Positions 34,663-43,372 of a stretch of DNA of 64,000 nucleotides are shown here, piece after piece (position 1 is the first letter of the stretch; each line of letters opens with the position of its first letter). Source of the stretch: a virus. The position numbers and the translations under genes are program-made. The stretch spans positions 1 to 64,000 of IMG/VR virus record IMGVR_UViG_3300009684_000032. One strand, given 5' to 3'. A model generated the notes under the pieces. It saw nothing but the letters and a program-made list of their open reading frames with translations. It was not told where the DNA came from and searched no databases.

Positions 34663-35694
34663 TTAGCTTTGGCCAAGCTTGCGACGACGGATAGCTTCAA
34701 GAATATCTTCTGGCGAGGACATCTTAGGCTTATCACTTGCAGGTGCAGCAGTAGGAGTTGGATCTTTCCAACCACTATCTTGTACAGCAGCAGTCTTTGA
34801 AGCAGCAGCACGTTCGAGAATGCTGTTTGCAGTCACAGGCTTAGTAACTGGTGCAGATGGTGCAGCTTCACTGGCCTCAACACCTTCCATACGCATGCCG
34901 CTAGGACGATAGAATTGACCCCAACGTTCTGCATCATACAGTTCTTCGTTTACGCTAGCATGGAACATTTCAACAATTGCGTTAAGATGTTCGTCGTCTG
35001 GCTTCTTGGGCAAGAACTGATTCAAGCTGTACAACCCAAACTTTTCAACTGCACCCAGTTCATCTTCATGCAGCGCACGTTCTTTCATTGACCAGCTAGA
35101 GCTAGCATAGTTGGCATAGCCACCTTTGGTAGTCTTGGACAGATAGAAGTCGCGTCCGTTTGCGTAGTCAGTTGGGCTGTTCTCAAGATCCTGACGCATA
35201 AGAATGCCTTTAACAACATCAAACACGCTGGGATTGATAATGAATCGACGAATAGGATTCTCAGGAGTGTTGTCATCTTTGTTGGGATTCTGAGGAACGA
35301 AGCCTTGGAACAGATAGCTTTTCTTACGCCAGTATTTGCGTGCCATATCTTCCAATGACGGATCTTTCCACCACGGACGAGTCTCTGCTGCGATCGGGCA
35401 GCTATTGGGCTTCCACATGTCCATGCAAGGTACTTGCACTTCAACTGGTTTTGCATCAGTGCTGCCTTTAACACCAGGGAATGGGATTTTGATAATCAAA
35501 CGCTCTTCCCAAAAGAAGTCGTTCGAGTCGTTGCCATCTGGGAGAAAACGTAGTGTTGCGGTGCTACCTTCTGGGTTATTCCAGAACGGATAAATGCTGT
35601 TGTCGCCTGTAAAGCTACCGCCTTTACCGCGTTGATCTTTGCGAGCCTGTTGCTCTAACAGCTTAGCTTGGATTTCTTTAAGATTCAATGCCAT
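34663..35694 (-). CDS. 32: Single-stranded DNA-binding protein gp32
   Basis: The 343-residue protein starts MALNLKEIQAKLLEQQARKD, the basic N-terminal B-region. The OB-fold core contains STATLRFLPDGNDSNDFFWEERL, and VPCMDMWKPNSCPIAAETRPWW includes the zinc-region cysteines. The C-terminal linker is Ala/Pro-rich, but the end is basic (EAIRRRKLGQS), unlike the acidic tail of T4 gp32. It coats single-stranded DNA during replication and recombination. A composite promoter and a palindrome precede it; a terminator follows. Confidence 0.92.
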   Translation of the reverse strand: MALNLKEIQAKLLEQQARKDQRGKGGSFTGDNSIYPFWNNPEGSTATLRFLPDGNDSNDFFWEERLIIKIPFPGVKGSTDAKPVEVQVPCMDMWKPNSCPIAAETRPWWKDPSLEDMARKYWRKKSYLFQGFVPQNPNKDDNTPENPIRRFIINPSVFDVVKGILMRQDLENSPTDYANGRDFYLSKTTKGGYANYASSSWSMKERALHEDELGAVEKFGLYSLNQFLPKKPDDEHLNAIVEMFHASVNEELYDAERWGQFYRPSGMRMEGVEASEAAPSAPVTKPVTANSILERAAASKTAAVQDSGWKDPTPTAAPASDKPKMSSPEDILEAIRRRKLGQS

Positions 35695-35744
35695 GATAAT
35701 GTGCCTCCTATATGTGCTTTCATGTGCCTAATATGGTATTAAGA

Positions 35745-35763
35745 CAACATACAATGTATGTTG
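35745..35763. promoter_or_regulatory. Palindrome in the gp32 leader
   Basis: CAACATAC-AAT-GTATGTTG is an 8-base perfect dyad between the promoter and the gp32 ATG. It could be an operator, or an RNA hairpin used for gp32 autoregulation. Confidence 0.5.
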
Positions 35764-35770
35764 ACAGTAT

Positions 35771-35801
35771 TATTTATGCCACAGCAACCATCAAAAGTCA
35801 A
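35771..35801 (-). promoter_or_regulatory. Composite gp32 promoter (sigma70-like -35, late-like -10)
   Basis: TTGACT lies 17 bases from CATAAA, which is also part of CATAAATA, a T4-like late motif. Either host or late phage-modified polymerase could use it, fitting the need for gp32 throughout infection. Confidence 0.5.
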
Positions 35802-35845
35802 ATTTACTATTGATAATTACTGTATCGCATGCTAGTGTGATTGGT

Positions 35846-35883
35846 TATCTAACTGCGACTAAGCAGTATGCCGCAGTTAGATA
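35846..35883 (-). other. 12-base stem-loop after the CGNC gene
   Basis: TATCTAACTGCG pairs perfectly with CGCAGTTAGATA around a 14-base loop, 20 bases after the stop at 35903. It lacks a U-tract, so it may be a weak terminator or mRNA-end structure. Confidence 0.5.
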
Positions 35884-35902
35884 TGTATAGCAAGAGTAGA
35901 TG

Positions 35903-37444
35903 TTAAAAATCGTGCGATGTTAATCCGGCCAATTCACCAAGACGAATAATGTCTATATCGCCATCATCATCGTCGTCTGTGAATTCGTCGTCTAATACAT
36001 CCAATTCAATTGGTGCATCCAAGGAGTTGTGCGGCGACTGTACAATATATTTTGCAGCAGTGTTCATTGCACCAACTGCATCTGTGTCATCGTGCGAGCA
36101 ACCACAGTGTTCTATCAGATCATTTGCAAGATCTAGGTATGCTTGTTGATCTACTTCAGAAAGTTGATTGAGATCTGTTATACCGATACCGTAACCTCGG
36201 TTACCACTTAGTCGCTTACTGTCCTTGCTTAACTTGCGAATCGCATCTTTTACTATAAAACTGCGATCATCCCCGGCATGTTTGAGCATTTTATTGGCGT
36301 GTTTGAGTTGTATATAGTCTTCACTCATTCGCAGAATTGCGCCGCCAATATCATCATTTAACCTGCCATTATTGGCTAGGTGTCGTGCCATTGCTCTTGC
36401 ACCTGCAATGTGCGGATGTGGATATGCAAAACGTTCGCCTAATTTGGTTTCGATGAATATGTTGCGTATACGACGCCAGCGACTTCCTTGCTTGGATTCA
36501 TCTACTGGATCTGTATGACGAATAATAAGTTTACTGTTGCCTATCTGTTGATAGCTGCTTTTTGTACTACCATATGGCTTACTGATATCTTTGCTTTCAT
36601 TGACTTGTTTTGAATCTGTCAATGGCCCACCTGTTACCCATGCATCACAAGTACGACGACTGGCACATTTGAATTTCAAGAAACGGCAGTAGCCCAGATC
36701 ACCCGCATCAATGGTAGGATCATCTGCTCCGAGATCTGAACCTATGCCCTGGGCAATACAGTCCAGTGTTTCTGTACGTTGATCAAATGCTGCACAATTG
36801 CCACATAAACTAGATTTAGCTTCTTTTGTGCTGTCTAAATTCCACTCGTCTACTTTTTTCATCCAAAACTTGTTGTTGGGTAAATCTGGATTTAATGGGC
36901 CATAACCATATTCATCTATGGCCTTTTGTCTATTTTTGAGATTGAGTGTGATATTCTGTGTGGCAGGTGGGCATTTTTTAGAATCTTCATCTATTGATTT
37001 TGGTTTTTTGCCAGCTTTTTTCATAGAAATAGCAATTGCTGCTTGCTGTGCAGATGCCTTGCTTTCTTCTATGTTGTTCACCGCATCTTCACGAGGATCA
37101 ATATCGTGATCAAACTTGTACCAATTGATACTAAGTCCTTCTGCATCACCGACGTTGTTTTCCATACTCTTTTTAAGATTAATGATTGTATTAAAATCAC
37201 CGTCATTTTGCAATGTTGGAGTTTTAATATCCATATGACTACTGCTGTCTTCGTTGTGCAAACTCAGCAGTATGTTGAAGTTTTTAAGTGATGGATCCTG
37301 GCTAGGCACAGCGGCGAAGAATCTGGTAGCCTCGTGTGGATCCATGGTTTTGTTTCCAGCTTTATCAAACATCTGCAAGCGATAGCCTCGCCCACGCAGA
37401 ATGCCAAAAACTTTGTCGCCTATGATGTCCCAGTTGTAATTCAT
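35903..37444 (-). CDS. Cys-rich modular phage protein downstream of terminase, 513 residues
   Basis: I choose ATG 37444 (MNYNWDIIGDKVFGILRGRGY), because the longer frame to 37513 only overlaps the terminase C-terminus. The central module (about residues 205-260 counted from this start) has the ordered cysteines CGNCAAFD, LDCIAQG, LGYCRFLKFKC and RTCDAW. That is a possible Fe-S or zinc site resembling high-potential iron-sulfur proteins. A helical domain follows (IAGARAMARHLANNGRLNDDIGGAILRM) and a very acidic tail. I recall both modules from marine T4-like phages with unknown role. GATAAATA lies only seven bases before the ATG, so the late mRNA would be almost leaderless. Confidence 0.65.
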   Translation of the reverse strand: MNYNWDIIGDKVFGILRGRGYRLQMFDKAGNKTMDPHEATRFFAAVPSQDPSLKNFNILLSLHNEDSSSHMDIKTPTLQNDGDFNTIINLKKSMENNVGDAEGLSINWYKFDHDIDPREDAVNNIEESKASAQQAAIAISMKKAGKKPKSIDEDSKKCPPATQNITLNLKNRQKAIDEYGYGPLNPDLPNNKFWMKKVDEWNLDSTKEAKSSLCGNCAAFDQRTETLDCIAQGIGSDLGADDPTIDAGDLGYCRFLKFKCASRRTCDAWVTGGPLTDSKQVNESKDISKPYGSTKSSYQQIGNSKLIIRHTDPVDESKQGSRWRRIRNIFIETKLGERFAYPHPHIAGARAMARHLANNGRLNDDIGGAILRMSEDYIQLKHANKMLKHAGDDRSFIVKDAIRKLSKDSKRLSGNRGYGIGITDLNQLSEVDQQAYLDLANDLIEHCGCSHDDTDAVGAMNTAAKYIVQSPHNSLDAPIELDVLDDEFTDDDDDGDIDIIRLGELAGLTSHDF

Positions 37445-37451
37445 TGTGAAA

Positions 37452-37459
37452 TATTTATC
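37452..37459 (-). promoter_or_regulatory. T4-like late promoter seven bases from the ATG, GATAAATA
   Basis: GATAAATA sits at 37452-37459 inside the 3' end of the terminase gene region. With T4 spacing, transcription would begin about two bases before the ATG at 37444. Confidence 0.5.
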
Positions 37460-37460
37460 A

Positions 37461-39044
37461 TCAGAAGCCCATACTGAACGGCATAGGCTCAGACCCTTCG
37501 TCGTCAAAGTCATCTTTCATAAGATTACTCATACTTTCATCCCACGATGTTACCAATTGCATCATTCTAATACACAGCAATGCAGCCATTACACAGTCGT
37601 CATTCTCGCCGCTCTTACCTGCAAAGCTATTGCCTTTGGCAACAAAGAACTTGGTCTGTCTTACCAATGGCTTACTCAAAAACGTCAACTTACCGCCTTC
37701 GATTAAACCTTTCATTTTCATACAGGCCAGTGCTTTGCTGCGAGTATTTGTATTAAGTCCGCGACGTAAACGGCTAACACCTCTAACTTTGGGTTCATGT
37801 AACCACATGCCTGCAAAATGTTCTTCGCCTATGTCATCTATTGTAACAATGGCAGCTTCGCCCCAACTGTTGTTTTCCAATGTAAAATACAGTTCAGGCT
37901 CTGTGCGTTGTTCCCTGTGTTTTTTCATTTCATCATATATGTAACGCAGTATTCCCTGCATGGTTTTTACCTGCTGTGGTATACTAGTGCGGTTATGACT
38001 CCATTCGGCCACTTGTCGCATATCTGGTAAACTGAATACTTCTATAGCAGAGTAATCCTGCCCTACACCTGCACTGGGATCAAGTGCTACCAAATATGTT
38101 TTGTTAGGTTGAATGACATCGTACCATCTAACGTTACCCATTTTGTATATGGGTTCTACACCCTGCATTTTCAGCAGTGTTACAGCATTGATAAGTGTTT
38201 CATCCGCAGTTAAGAATTCGCAACCATATTCACGACGGAATCTGTCTGCACCTATTTTAGCAGATTCCTTCACTGCCCATGCTTCATCGCGACCCGGAAC
38301 TTCGGTATAGCTTGCTGTGAATCCATAGAATCCATTAATACCAACACCGCCTGGTATAGTGTCGCCATGTTCGTCAACGGTTTTGTTGGCACCATACCAT
38401 ATTTCAGCAAACTTATCTTCGTCGCTGTTTGGTGTGCTGGTAATAATGCATTTACCGCCAGTTGCCAATGTTGGCGCCATGGCTGTCCAAAATTCTTCTG
38501 CAATACGCGGTTTAACGAATGCAAATTCGTCCAAGTACAGCAGGGAAATTGACATGCCCCGTCCGCTGTCTGGCGTAGTTGTTGTGGCTTTTATACGACT
38601 ACCGTTGTCAAACTTAACGTCCTGTACGTTGTAGGTGCTTACACCTGCACGTAACCAGTCAGGTAATTCTTCATAGGCAAACTTAACACGATCCATAATT
38701 TCGTTCGCAGCGCGGAATTTGTTAGCTGCAATCAGTATGGTAACGTCTTTATTGAACATTGCGTACCACAACATAAATCCTGCTGCTGTAGTAGTCTTAC
38801 CACTTTGACGAGGCAACAGCGCAATAGTACTGATATTGTGATGATATGCATCTACCAAACGTTTTTGATAATCATACGCTTCAAATTGCATCTTACCACG
38901 AGTGGGGTGTTGGATCCACATGTAGTTTTCCATAAAGTACAATGGGTCAGTACTGCATCTGGCCATTTCTTTTATTTGCTTAGGTGTGTAAGTGGTTTTC
39001 GCACCTGCTGCTTTAACCAGTTTAAAATCTAAATCAGTTGACAT
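37461..39044 (-). CDS. 17: Terminase large subunit gp17
   Basis: The 527-residue packaging motor has the ATPase Walker A (ALLPRQSGKTTTAAGF), Walker B (SLLYLDEFAFV) and coupling motif (CIITSTPNSDEDKF). The RNase H-like nuclease domain shows LVALDPSAGVGQDYSAIEVF and the late ENDDCVMAALL acidic motif. T4 gp17 is 610 residues. It cuts and pumps concatemeric DNA into the prohead with gp16, which is encoded upstream beyond the 1409-residue gene. GAGGAT precedes the ATG. Confidence 0.95.
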   Translation of the reverse strand: MSTDLDFKLVKAAGAKTTYTPKQIKEMARCSTDPLYFMENYMWIQHPTRGKMQFEAYDYQKRLVDAYHHNISTIALLPRQSGKTTTAAGFMLWYAMFNKDVTILIAANKFRAANEIMDRVKFAYEELPDWLRAGVSTYNVQDVKFDNGSRIKATTTTPDSGRGMSISLLYLDEFAFVKPRIAEEFWTAMAPTLATGGKCIITSTPNSDEDKFAEIWYGANKTVDEHGDTIPGGVGINGFYGFTASYTEVPGRDEAWAVKESAKIGADRFRREYGCEFLTADETLINAVTLLKMQGVEPIYKMGNVRWYDVIQPNKTYLVALDPSAGVGQDYSAIEVFSLPDMRQVAEWSHNRTSIPQQVKTMQGILRYIYDEMKKHREQRTEPELYFTLENNSWGEAAIVTIDDIGEEHFAGMWLHEPKVRGVSRLRRGLNTNTRSKALACMKMKGLIEGGKLTFLSKPLVRQTKFFVAKGNSFAGKSGENDDCVMAALLCIRMMQLVTSWDESMSNLMKDDFDDEGSEPMPFSMGF

Positions 39045-39060
39045 CGTATCCTCAGATGAA

Positions 39061-39087
39061 AAAAGCAGCGCATAATGCGCTGCTTTT
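39061..39087 (-). terminator. Terminator between the 1409-residue gene and terminase
   Basis: A perfect 12-base stem (AAAAGCAGCGCA with TGCGCTGCTTTT) with a three-base loop, followed by TTC on the minus strand. It lies 50 bases after the stop at 39138 and 17 bases before the terminase ATG. Confidence 0.88.
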
Positions 39088-39137
39088 ACTTATTCTTGTA
39101 AATTACAAATCAACGTAGTTCATTACGCATTTGTATC

Positions 39138-42100
39138 TTAGTTAGCCGGTACCCACACTTTATTATTTTGATCATTGACATCTCTAACATATAGTTGTCC
39201 TGCAATCATTGCTTCTTCACCCGGCTGGTAATAATTAACCTTGGCATTGGCAGCACCCATACTTGGGAAAGTTGTCATTTCTGGATTGCCAGCGTCATCG
39301 GTATCAGGTTCTGCATATGTCCAACCCATTGATTCTGGATCTGACATTTGGTTAGCATATATGTCATTTTGTGCTTGTCGTGCAGCAGATTGATTAGGCG
39401 CATTAAGCGCAGATTGATATGCCTTTTGTGCATTACGTTTGGCAATCTGAGCGTCCAACGCTGCTGAGTTTTCATCAGCTAGACTGGAATCTGCAGGTTC
39501 GTCATTATTGTTATATGCAGGTTCTGCACTGTTCAATGCAGCATCAAGTTGCGATGTTGTATCTGCATCCAATACACCAGTTACAGGAATCCCGGCTTTA
39601 GACTGGAAATTGGAAATAGCTTGTGATAGTGCATCGGCATCCTGTTTAGTTACAGCTTCTGACAACACTTTTATTCTGTAAAGTGTTTGTGTGGTTTCCA
39701 ATATCTTTGCCAACTTGCGTATTTGTTCCATTACGTCTTGACGCTTGACAGTACTAAGTGGGCTGCGACTTCCGTCATCTACAGGAGTTTCATCAACAAA
39801 AGGATCTTTGTCAAATTCATCACGACTGTTAGCAGTCAACGGACTATCAAATCCAGCATTGCTGGGATCTAAATCAGCTTCTTCAAGCATTTGAGTATAT
39901 TGATCACTGTAGTTTTTAAACAGTGTTATTGCACGCTCTGCCATCAGTGTATTATCGCCGATTTTACCAAAGCGTTGATTCAAGTGTGGGCCATCCCATA
40001 CGTATTCTTCTACGTCTAATGGTTCGCCTATTTCACTTTTCTCATCATGCCCATAATCATGGTCTGCATTTTCCATGGTCATACCACAAGTGCAGCTTTC
40101 AGAACCACAACCGCAATCATCTGATTCGTCGCCACAAGTGCAATCTTCTAACGGGCGATCACATGCATCGCACATTGCAGTTTGATTCATACCGCATGTG
40201 CAACGATCTTCTGGCATACCACAATCGTCGCAGACATTGGAATGGTTGTTTACATCCATGCGACTGCCCATGCCAGCATTACGTAGCATGGTTGCCAGTG
40301 TGTCGACATCATCGTCTGTTGCGTTAATAGTCAGTGATTTAGTAGCTTTTCCATCAGTAACTACCATGTTACTATTAATGGTAAATCCTTCTTTTAACTG
40401 TTTGCTTTCATTGAAGTTATTTGTGTTAGTTCCCCCGGTTACTACCATACCCCACTCCTCTGGGCCATTGTTTGTAGCGCCCAAGCTTGTGAATGGCATA
40501 CCTACCAATGGTGCATCTTCATTTACTTCATCTTCTACGCCATACTTGCGCATAAGGTCTTCAATGGTCATGCCATGTGTTGAATCGTCGTCATGTTTGA
40601 CCATTTCGTCTACAGCATCAGCAGACATATCTGCTGCCATATCGTCTACTTTGGCCTGGTCGTCGCTGTCACCTGTCATTTCACTAAGACCTGCGAGTTC
40701 GCGCATTCTGTTTACAGATTCGTCCATGCTATTGTTATCCTTTACCACTGAATTATGCTGCCTTACACCTGCAAGTGTCGATATCTGCTCACCAACTGAC
40801 TGTTGTGTACGACCATTTGATCGGGTCATGACGCTATTATCTTTGTTAAGACCCAATGCACCAGTTATACCATTTGATATTTGGGTTGCAAGTTGTTTTG
40901 CAATTTCTTGTATAAGACCATCTGCTACGTATTCTAAATCTGCATCTGTAAAATCACTAAGATCCATACCTAGAACATCACCGTAATATAGTTTTACTAT
41001 ATCACCCCTGTTAACATACAAGTTACCTGCAATATCTGCTATTGTTGCAGCAACACCAGGTGCACCAGCTGCTAGATAACCGAATACCTGTGCTACATTA
41101 ACACCTGCGATACCAAGGTCTACAAATGCGTTGCGCCAATTGCCGTTTTTTACTTGATCTAATGCATCTCTTCCTTGTAGATATGCACCTAGTCCTGGTA
41201 TCGCTCTCCATAATACCTTTTTAATAATTGGCATCATGACTGGAGATTTTATCAATTTCGCAACTTTTTCAGCATCCGCAATAGGTAATTTTTTTTCAAA
41301 TTTACTAAACGTAGGATATACATCGTTTGCAGTGCTGGCTGATACGCCACGCAATGGTTTCATAATATCTTTCATAATATCATCGCGTCTTGCAACTTCT
41401 TTTGCAATTTCAGGCCAATCCTTGCCCCAGGTTTTAGCTGCTTGATCTAACTCTTCATTGCTTAGCCCAATAATCTCGTATTTCAACTCGCGTGCATCGC
41501 TGGCGGTGCCGAATCGCAACTTTGCCAATTTGCTGGCAATGCCTGTTAAATTAGAACGACCGAATGTACCACCAGATATGCCGCCGCCTATACCGCCTGC
41601 TTCATTTATTCTAACTGACTTTTTTTTATGCTTTGCAGATTCTAGTGTAGGTATATTCAATTCTTTAGGTGCTGTTTTCAAAATCTTGTTTAATTCTCTC
41701 GCCAGTGTAGTGCTCATCAAGTTATCGAGCATTTTTTGTTCACGTGCAGACACGGGTTGCCCTGCTTTTACTTTTGCAACAGCAGCTTCCATGTCCTTCA
41801 CAAGATTCGGTGTAATAGCAATGCCAGGTTTAAATGCATTACGTATATCACCGACGAGATTTCCTAAAAAATTTTCGTTTATTTTTGCCTCCGCTACAGT
41901 AGCAGATTTCATTTTACGGCCGGTTGATTCAGATGTTGGCCAACCATTGCCAACTTTTTTAAGGTCTGGACTGTTCCACGGTTTGGCTTGCTCGCCTTTG
42001 ACGTTGGTTTGGTATGGCTTACCCTTCCACATAAACACACCACCAGCACCACCTGCTGCTTTACGTGCTGCACGGAATGCATCTTTAAATGATGTTGGTG

Positions 42101-43367
42101 CAGGTACAGAGGATGATGGTGCGGGTATAGCAGTTTTAGGTGCAGCAGGCATTCCCGCAGCAGGACCTGCTGGTCTTGCTCCACCTACAGCAGGCGGGTA
42201 TGCAGTTTTTGGCATGTAAGTCGGGTCACTTGTTACTCCACCACTTGTATCAGCAGGTGGATATGCAGTTTTTGGCATGTAAGTCGAGTCACGTGTTACA
42301 CCACCACTTGTATCAGCAGGCGGATATGCAGTTTTTGGCATGTAAGTCGAGTCACGTGTCACACCTTTTGTTGCGGGTAGTTTCATTCCGAATTTACCGC
42401 CGCTGATACCGCCGCCGATACCGCCTGCTTCGTTTACGCGAGTAGTTTTCATTCTACGGCCAACTGATTCGGATGTTGGCCATCCACTGCCTACTTTCTT
42501 AAGATCTGGACTGTTCCATGCTTTAGCTGGTTCGCCTTTGACGTTGGTTTGGTATGGCTTGCCTTTCCACATGAACACGCCACTTGCACCGCCCGCTGCT
42601 TTACGAGCAGCACGGAATGCATCTTTAAATGTAGCAGGTTCTGGCACATATGATGTTGGTGCAGGTATAGCAGTTTTAGGTGCAGCAGGCATTCCCGCAG
42701 CAGGACCTGCTGGTCTTGCTCCACCTACAGCAAGCGGGTATGCAGTTTTTGGCATGTAAGTCGGGTCACTTGTTACTCCACCACTTGTATCAGCAGGCGC
42801 ATATGCAGTTTTTGCGCGGCGAGCTTTGACATCTGCCAAGTTTTGGTCGTAGTTTGGTATACCGTACTTTGTAGTGTTGGCTGGGTTGTTGTTGAGCGGT
42901 GTAACAGTGATTGTTTCTGGTTTTCCAACCGGTGTTACTGGCGCATCAAACGCAGTATTTGTGGAAGAGGCTACTGTAGGGCGGGGCTGTGGACGCGGAA
43001 TAGTTGTAAGGCCCATAGACTTGGCAGTTGCGGCATTTGTTGCATCATCTTCTGCTTTATCAGCATTATCTATCGCCCCTTTGGCCATGTCAGTAAAAGC
43101 TTTATTCGCTTCATAGTCTGCCATAGTGTCAGCTTCTGCAATTTGTCCAGAGTTTTTTAGCATGTTGGCCAATGCAGCCGCATCGCCTTCTTCCATGGGT
43201 GCAGACCAGCACTCTTCCATGCCATGTACGGGGCAAGATTTGCCTTCCGCTGTCATATTGCATTTACCAGCCATTGCCGATTCCGGTGCGTCTTCTGCTA
43301 CGTATTCCTGTCTTTCGCCTAGGCTTTCAATCGCCCTGAGCTTGCCGATCATGTTATGAAAATCCAT
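39138..43367 (-). CDS. Giant modular virion protein with WKGK modules and peptidoglycan-binding-like domain, 1409 residues
   Basis: Its modules, in order, are: an N-terminal region with VAE-DA and CNMTAEGKSCPVHGMEEC; two copies of an 'FKDAFRAARKA...VFMWKGKPYQTN' module separated by 20-residue tandem repeats (TYMPKTAYPPADTSGGV); NEAGGIGGGISGG cleavage-like motifs, also repeated; and a Gly/Ala-rich, partly hydrophobic segment (YLAAGAPGVAATIADIAGN). A cluster of more than a dozen cysteines follows (CDDCGMPEDRCTCG, CDACDRPLEDCTCG, CGCGSESCTCG), probably binding zinc. The C-terminal half has DALSQAISNFQSKAGIPVTGVLDADT, like a PG_binding_1 domain. It may be an internal head or ejected protein; the role is unproven. 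Confidence 0.7.
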   Translation of the reverse strand: MDFHNMIGKLRAIESLGERQEYVAEDAPESAMAGKCNMTAEGKSCPVHGMEECWSAPMEEGDAAALANMLKNSGQIAEADTMADYEANKAFTDMAKGAIDNADKAEDDATNAATAKSMGLTTIPRPQPRPTVASSTNTAFDAPVTPVGKPETITVTPLNNNPANTTKYGIPNYDQNLADVKARRAKTAYAPADTSGGVTSDPTYMPKTAYPLAVGGARPAGPAAGMPAAPKTAIPAPTSYVPEPATFKDAFRAARKAAGGASGVFMWKGKPYQTNVKGEPAKAWNSPDLKKVGSGWPTSESVGRRMKTTRVNEAGGIGGGISGGKFGMKLPATKGVTRDSTYMPKTAYPPADTSGGVTRDSTYMPKTAYPPADTSGGVTSDPTYMPKTAYPPAVGGARPAGPAAGMPAAPKTAIPAPSSSVPAPTSFKDAFRAARKAAGGAGGVFMWKGKPYQTNVKGEQAKPWNSPDLKKVGNGWPTSESTGRKMKSATVAEAKINENFLGNLVGDIRNAFKPGIAITPNLVKDMEAAVAKVKAGQPVSAREQKMLDNLMSTTLARELNKILKTAPKELNIPTLESAKHKKKSVRINEAGGIGGGISGGTFGRSNLTGIASKLAKLRFGTASDARELKYEIIGLSNEELDQAAKTWGKDWPEIAKEVARRDDIMKDIMKPLRGVSASTANDVYPTFSKFEKKLPIADAEKVAKLIKSPVMMPIIKKVLWRAIPGLGAYLQGRDALDQVKNGNWRNAFVDLGIAGVNVAQVFGYLAAGAPGVAATIADIAGNLYVNRGDIVKLYYGDVLGMDLSDFTDADLEYVADGLIQEIAKQLATQISNGITGALGLNKDNSVMTRSNGRTQQSVGEQISTLAGVRQHNSVVKDNNSMDESVNRMRELAGLSEMTGDSDDQAKVDDMAADMSADAVDEMVKHDDDSTHGMTIEDLMRKYGVEDEVNEDAPLVGMPFTSLGATNNGPEEWGMVVTGGTNTNNFNESKQLKEGFTINSNMVVTDGKATKSLTINATDDDVDTLATMLRNAGMGSRMDVNNHSNVCDDCGMPEDRCTCGMNQTAMCDACDRPLEDCTCGDESDDCGCGSESCTCGMTMENADHDYGHDEKSEIGEPLDVEEYVWDGPHLNQRFGKIGDNTLMAERAITLFKNYSDQYTQMLEEADLDPSNAGFDSPLTANSRDEFDKDPFVDETPVDDGSRSPLSTVKRQDVMEQIRKLAKILETTQTLYRIKVLSEAVTKQDADALSQAISNFQSKAGIPVTGVLDADTTSQLDAALNSAEPAYNNNDEPADSSLADENSAALDAQIAKRNAQKAYQSALNAPNQSAARQAQNDIYANQMSDPESMGWTYAEPDTDDAGNPEMTTFPSMGAANAKVNYYQPGEEAMIAGQLYVRDVNDQNNKVWVPAN
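41990..42800 (-). repeat. Segmental duplication, 540 bp offset, in the 1409-residue gene
   Basis: The stretch from about 41990 to 42258 recurs at about 42530 to 42798. The last 130 bases of each copy (from about 42128 and 42668) are nearly identical at DNA level, so the duplication is recent or maintained by recombination. Confidence 0.85.
42178..42362 (-). repeat. 60-bp tandem repeats, three copies
   Basis: Three consecutive 60-base units encode the 20-residue repeat YMPKTAYPPADTSGGVT-D-T. A further copy sits at about 42718-42800 as part of the larger duplication. Confidence 0.88.
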
Positions 43368-43372
43368 TGGCG

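Noticed and set aside
37445-37513. In-frame 23-codon extension of the gene after terminase
   Set aside because: It lies over the conserved terminase C-terminus in another frame. The ATG at 37444 gives a natural N-terminus.
40198-40986. 262-residue plus-strand frame opposite the 1409-residue gene
   Set aside because: It mirrors a coding strand with strong repeats and cysteine motifs, and its Ser/Leu-rich product looks like a reverse-complement artefact.
41458-42219. 253-residue plus-strand frame opposite the repeat region
   Set aside because: It is antisense to the duplicated WKGK modules. The length comes from repeat composition, not selection.
42178-42362. CRISPR-like array
   Set aside because: The 60-bp units are contiguous, in frame and translated as a 20-residue repeat. 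There are no spacers.
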